The notes beneath the pieces were generated by a model. The model worked only from the letters and a program-made list of their open reading frames with translations. It was not told the DNA's origin and made no database searches. A stretch of DNA of 6,848 nucleotides, from assembly GCA_016199015.1 (NCBI GenBank), contig JACQHN010000472.1, forward strand, positions 1 to 6,848, written 5' to 3'. Source of the DNA: Nitrospira defluvii. Lineage in GTDB: Bacteria > Nitrospirota > Nitrospiria > Nitrospirales > Nitrospiraceae. Positions 6,649 through 6,848 of this stretch are shown piece by piece; within the stretch, counting starts at the first letter, position 1, and the number at the start of each line of letters is the position of its first letter. The translations under genes and the position numbers were made by a program.

Positions 6649-6848
<200 letters not shown>

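Overview
The window looks like chromosomal housekeeping DNA from a Gram-negative-type bacterium. The core genes run about 60% GC in samples I counted by hand (73 of 120 bases in two stretches of gatB). Protein flavour, the gene order and the style of the palindromic intergenic repeat suggest the phylum Nitrospirota (Nitrospira-like). That placement is inference from memory, not a computed result. Every well-supported gene is on the + strand. The window opens inside one gene (glmS) and closes inside another (eno).

Layout: bases 1-1406 are the 3' three quarters of glmS (glucosamine-6-phosphate synthase). Bases 1407-1550 are intergenic and almost filled by a 121-bp imperfect palindrome that also carries an internal direct repeat. 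Then comes a tight co-directional run: gatC (1551-1844), panD (1870-2235), gatA (2235-3710, overlapping panD by one base), a DUF948/YtxG-like membrane protein (3731-4135), a YtxH-like membrane protein (4122-4442, overlapping the previous gene by 14 bases) and gatB (4445-5875). The spacings and overlaps read as one operon. GatC, GatA and GatB together form the tRNA-dependent amidotransferase that makes Gln-tRNA(Gln) and/or Asn-tRNA(Asn). PanD makes beta-alanine for pantothenate and CoA. The YtxG/YtxH pair is a membrane-anchored, probably envelope or stress-related module with no obvious link to amidation.

Between gatB and eno (6665 to the window end) lies an insert of about 0.8 kb with clearly lower GC (278 of 600 counted bases, about 46%). 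It holds two reading frames, 5923-6141 and 6142-6627. They are in the same frame and separated by exactly one TGA codon, with ATG directly after it. They most likely represent one 234-codon gene of unknown function broken by a nonsense mutation, or a gene split into two coupled peptides. The second part carries a weak resemblance to the PD-(D/E)XK nuclease fold. This insert and the palindrome are the most unusual parts of the window; the rest is ordinary metabolism and translation machinery. I saw no tRNA, rRNA, CRISPR array, insertion sequence or convincing rho-independent terminator.
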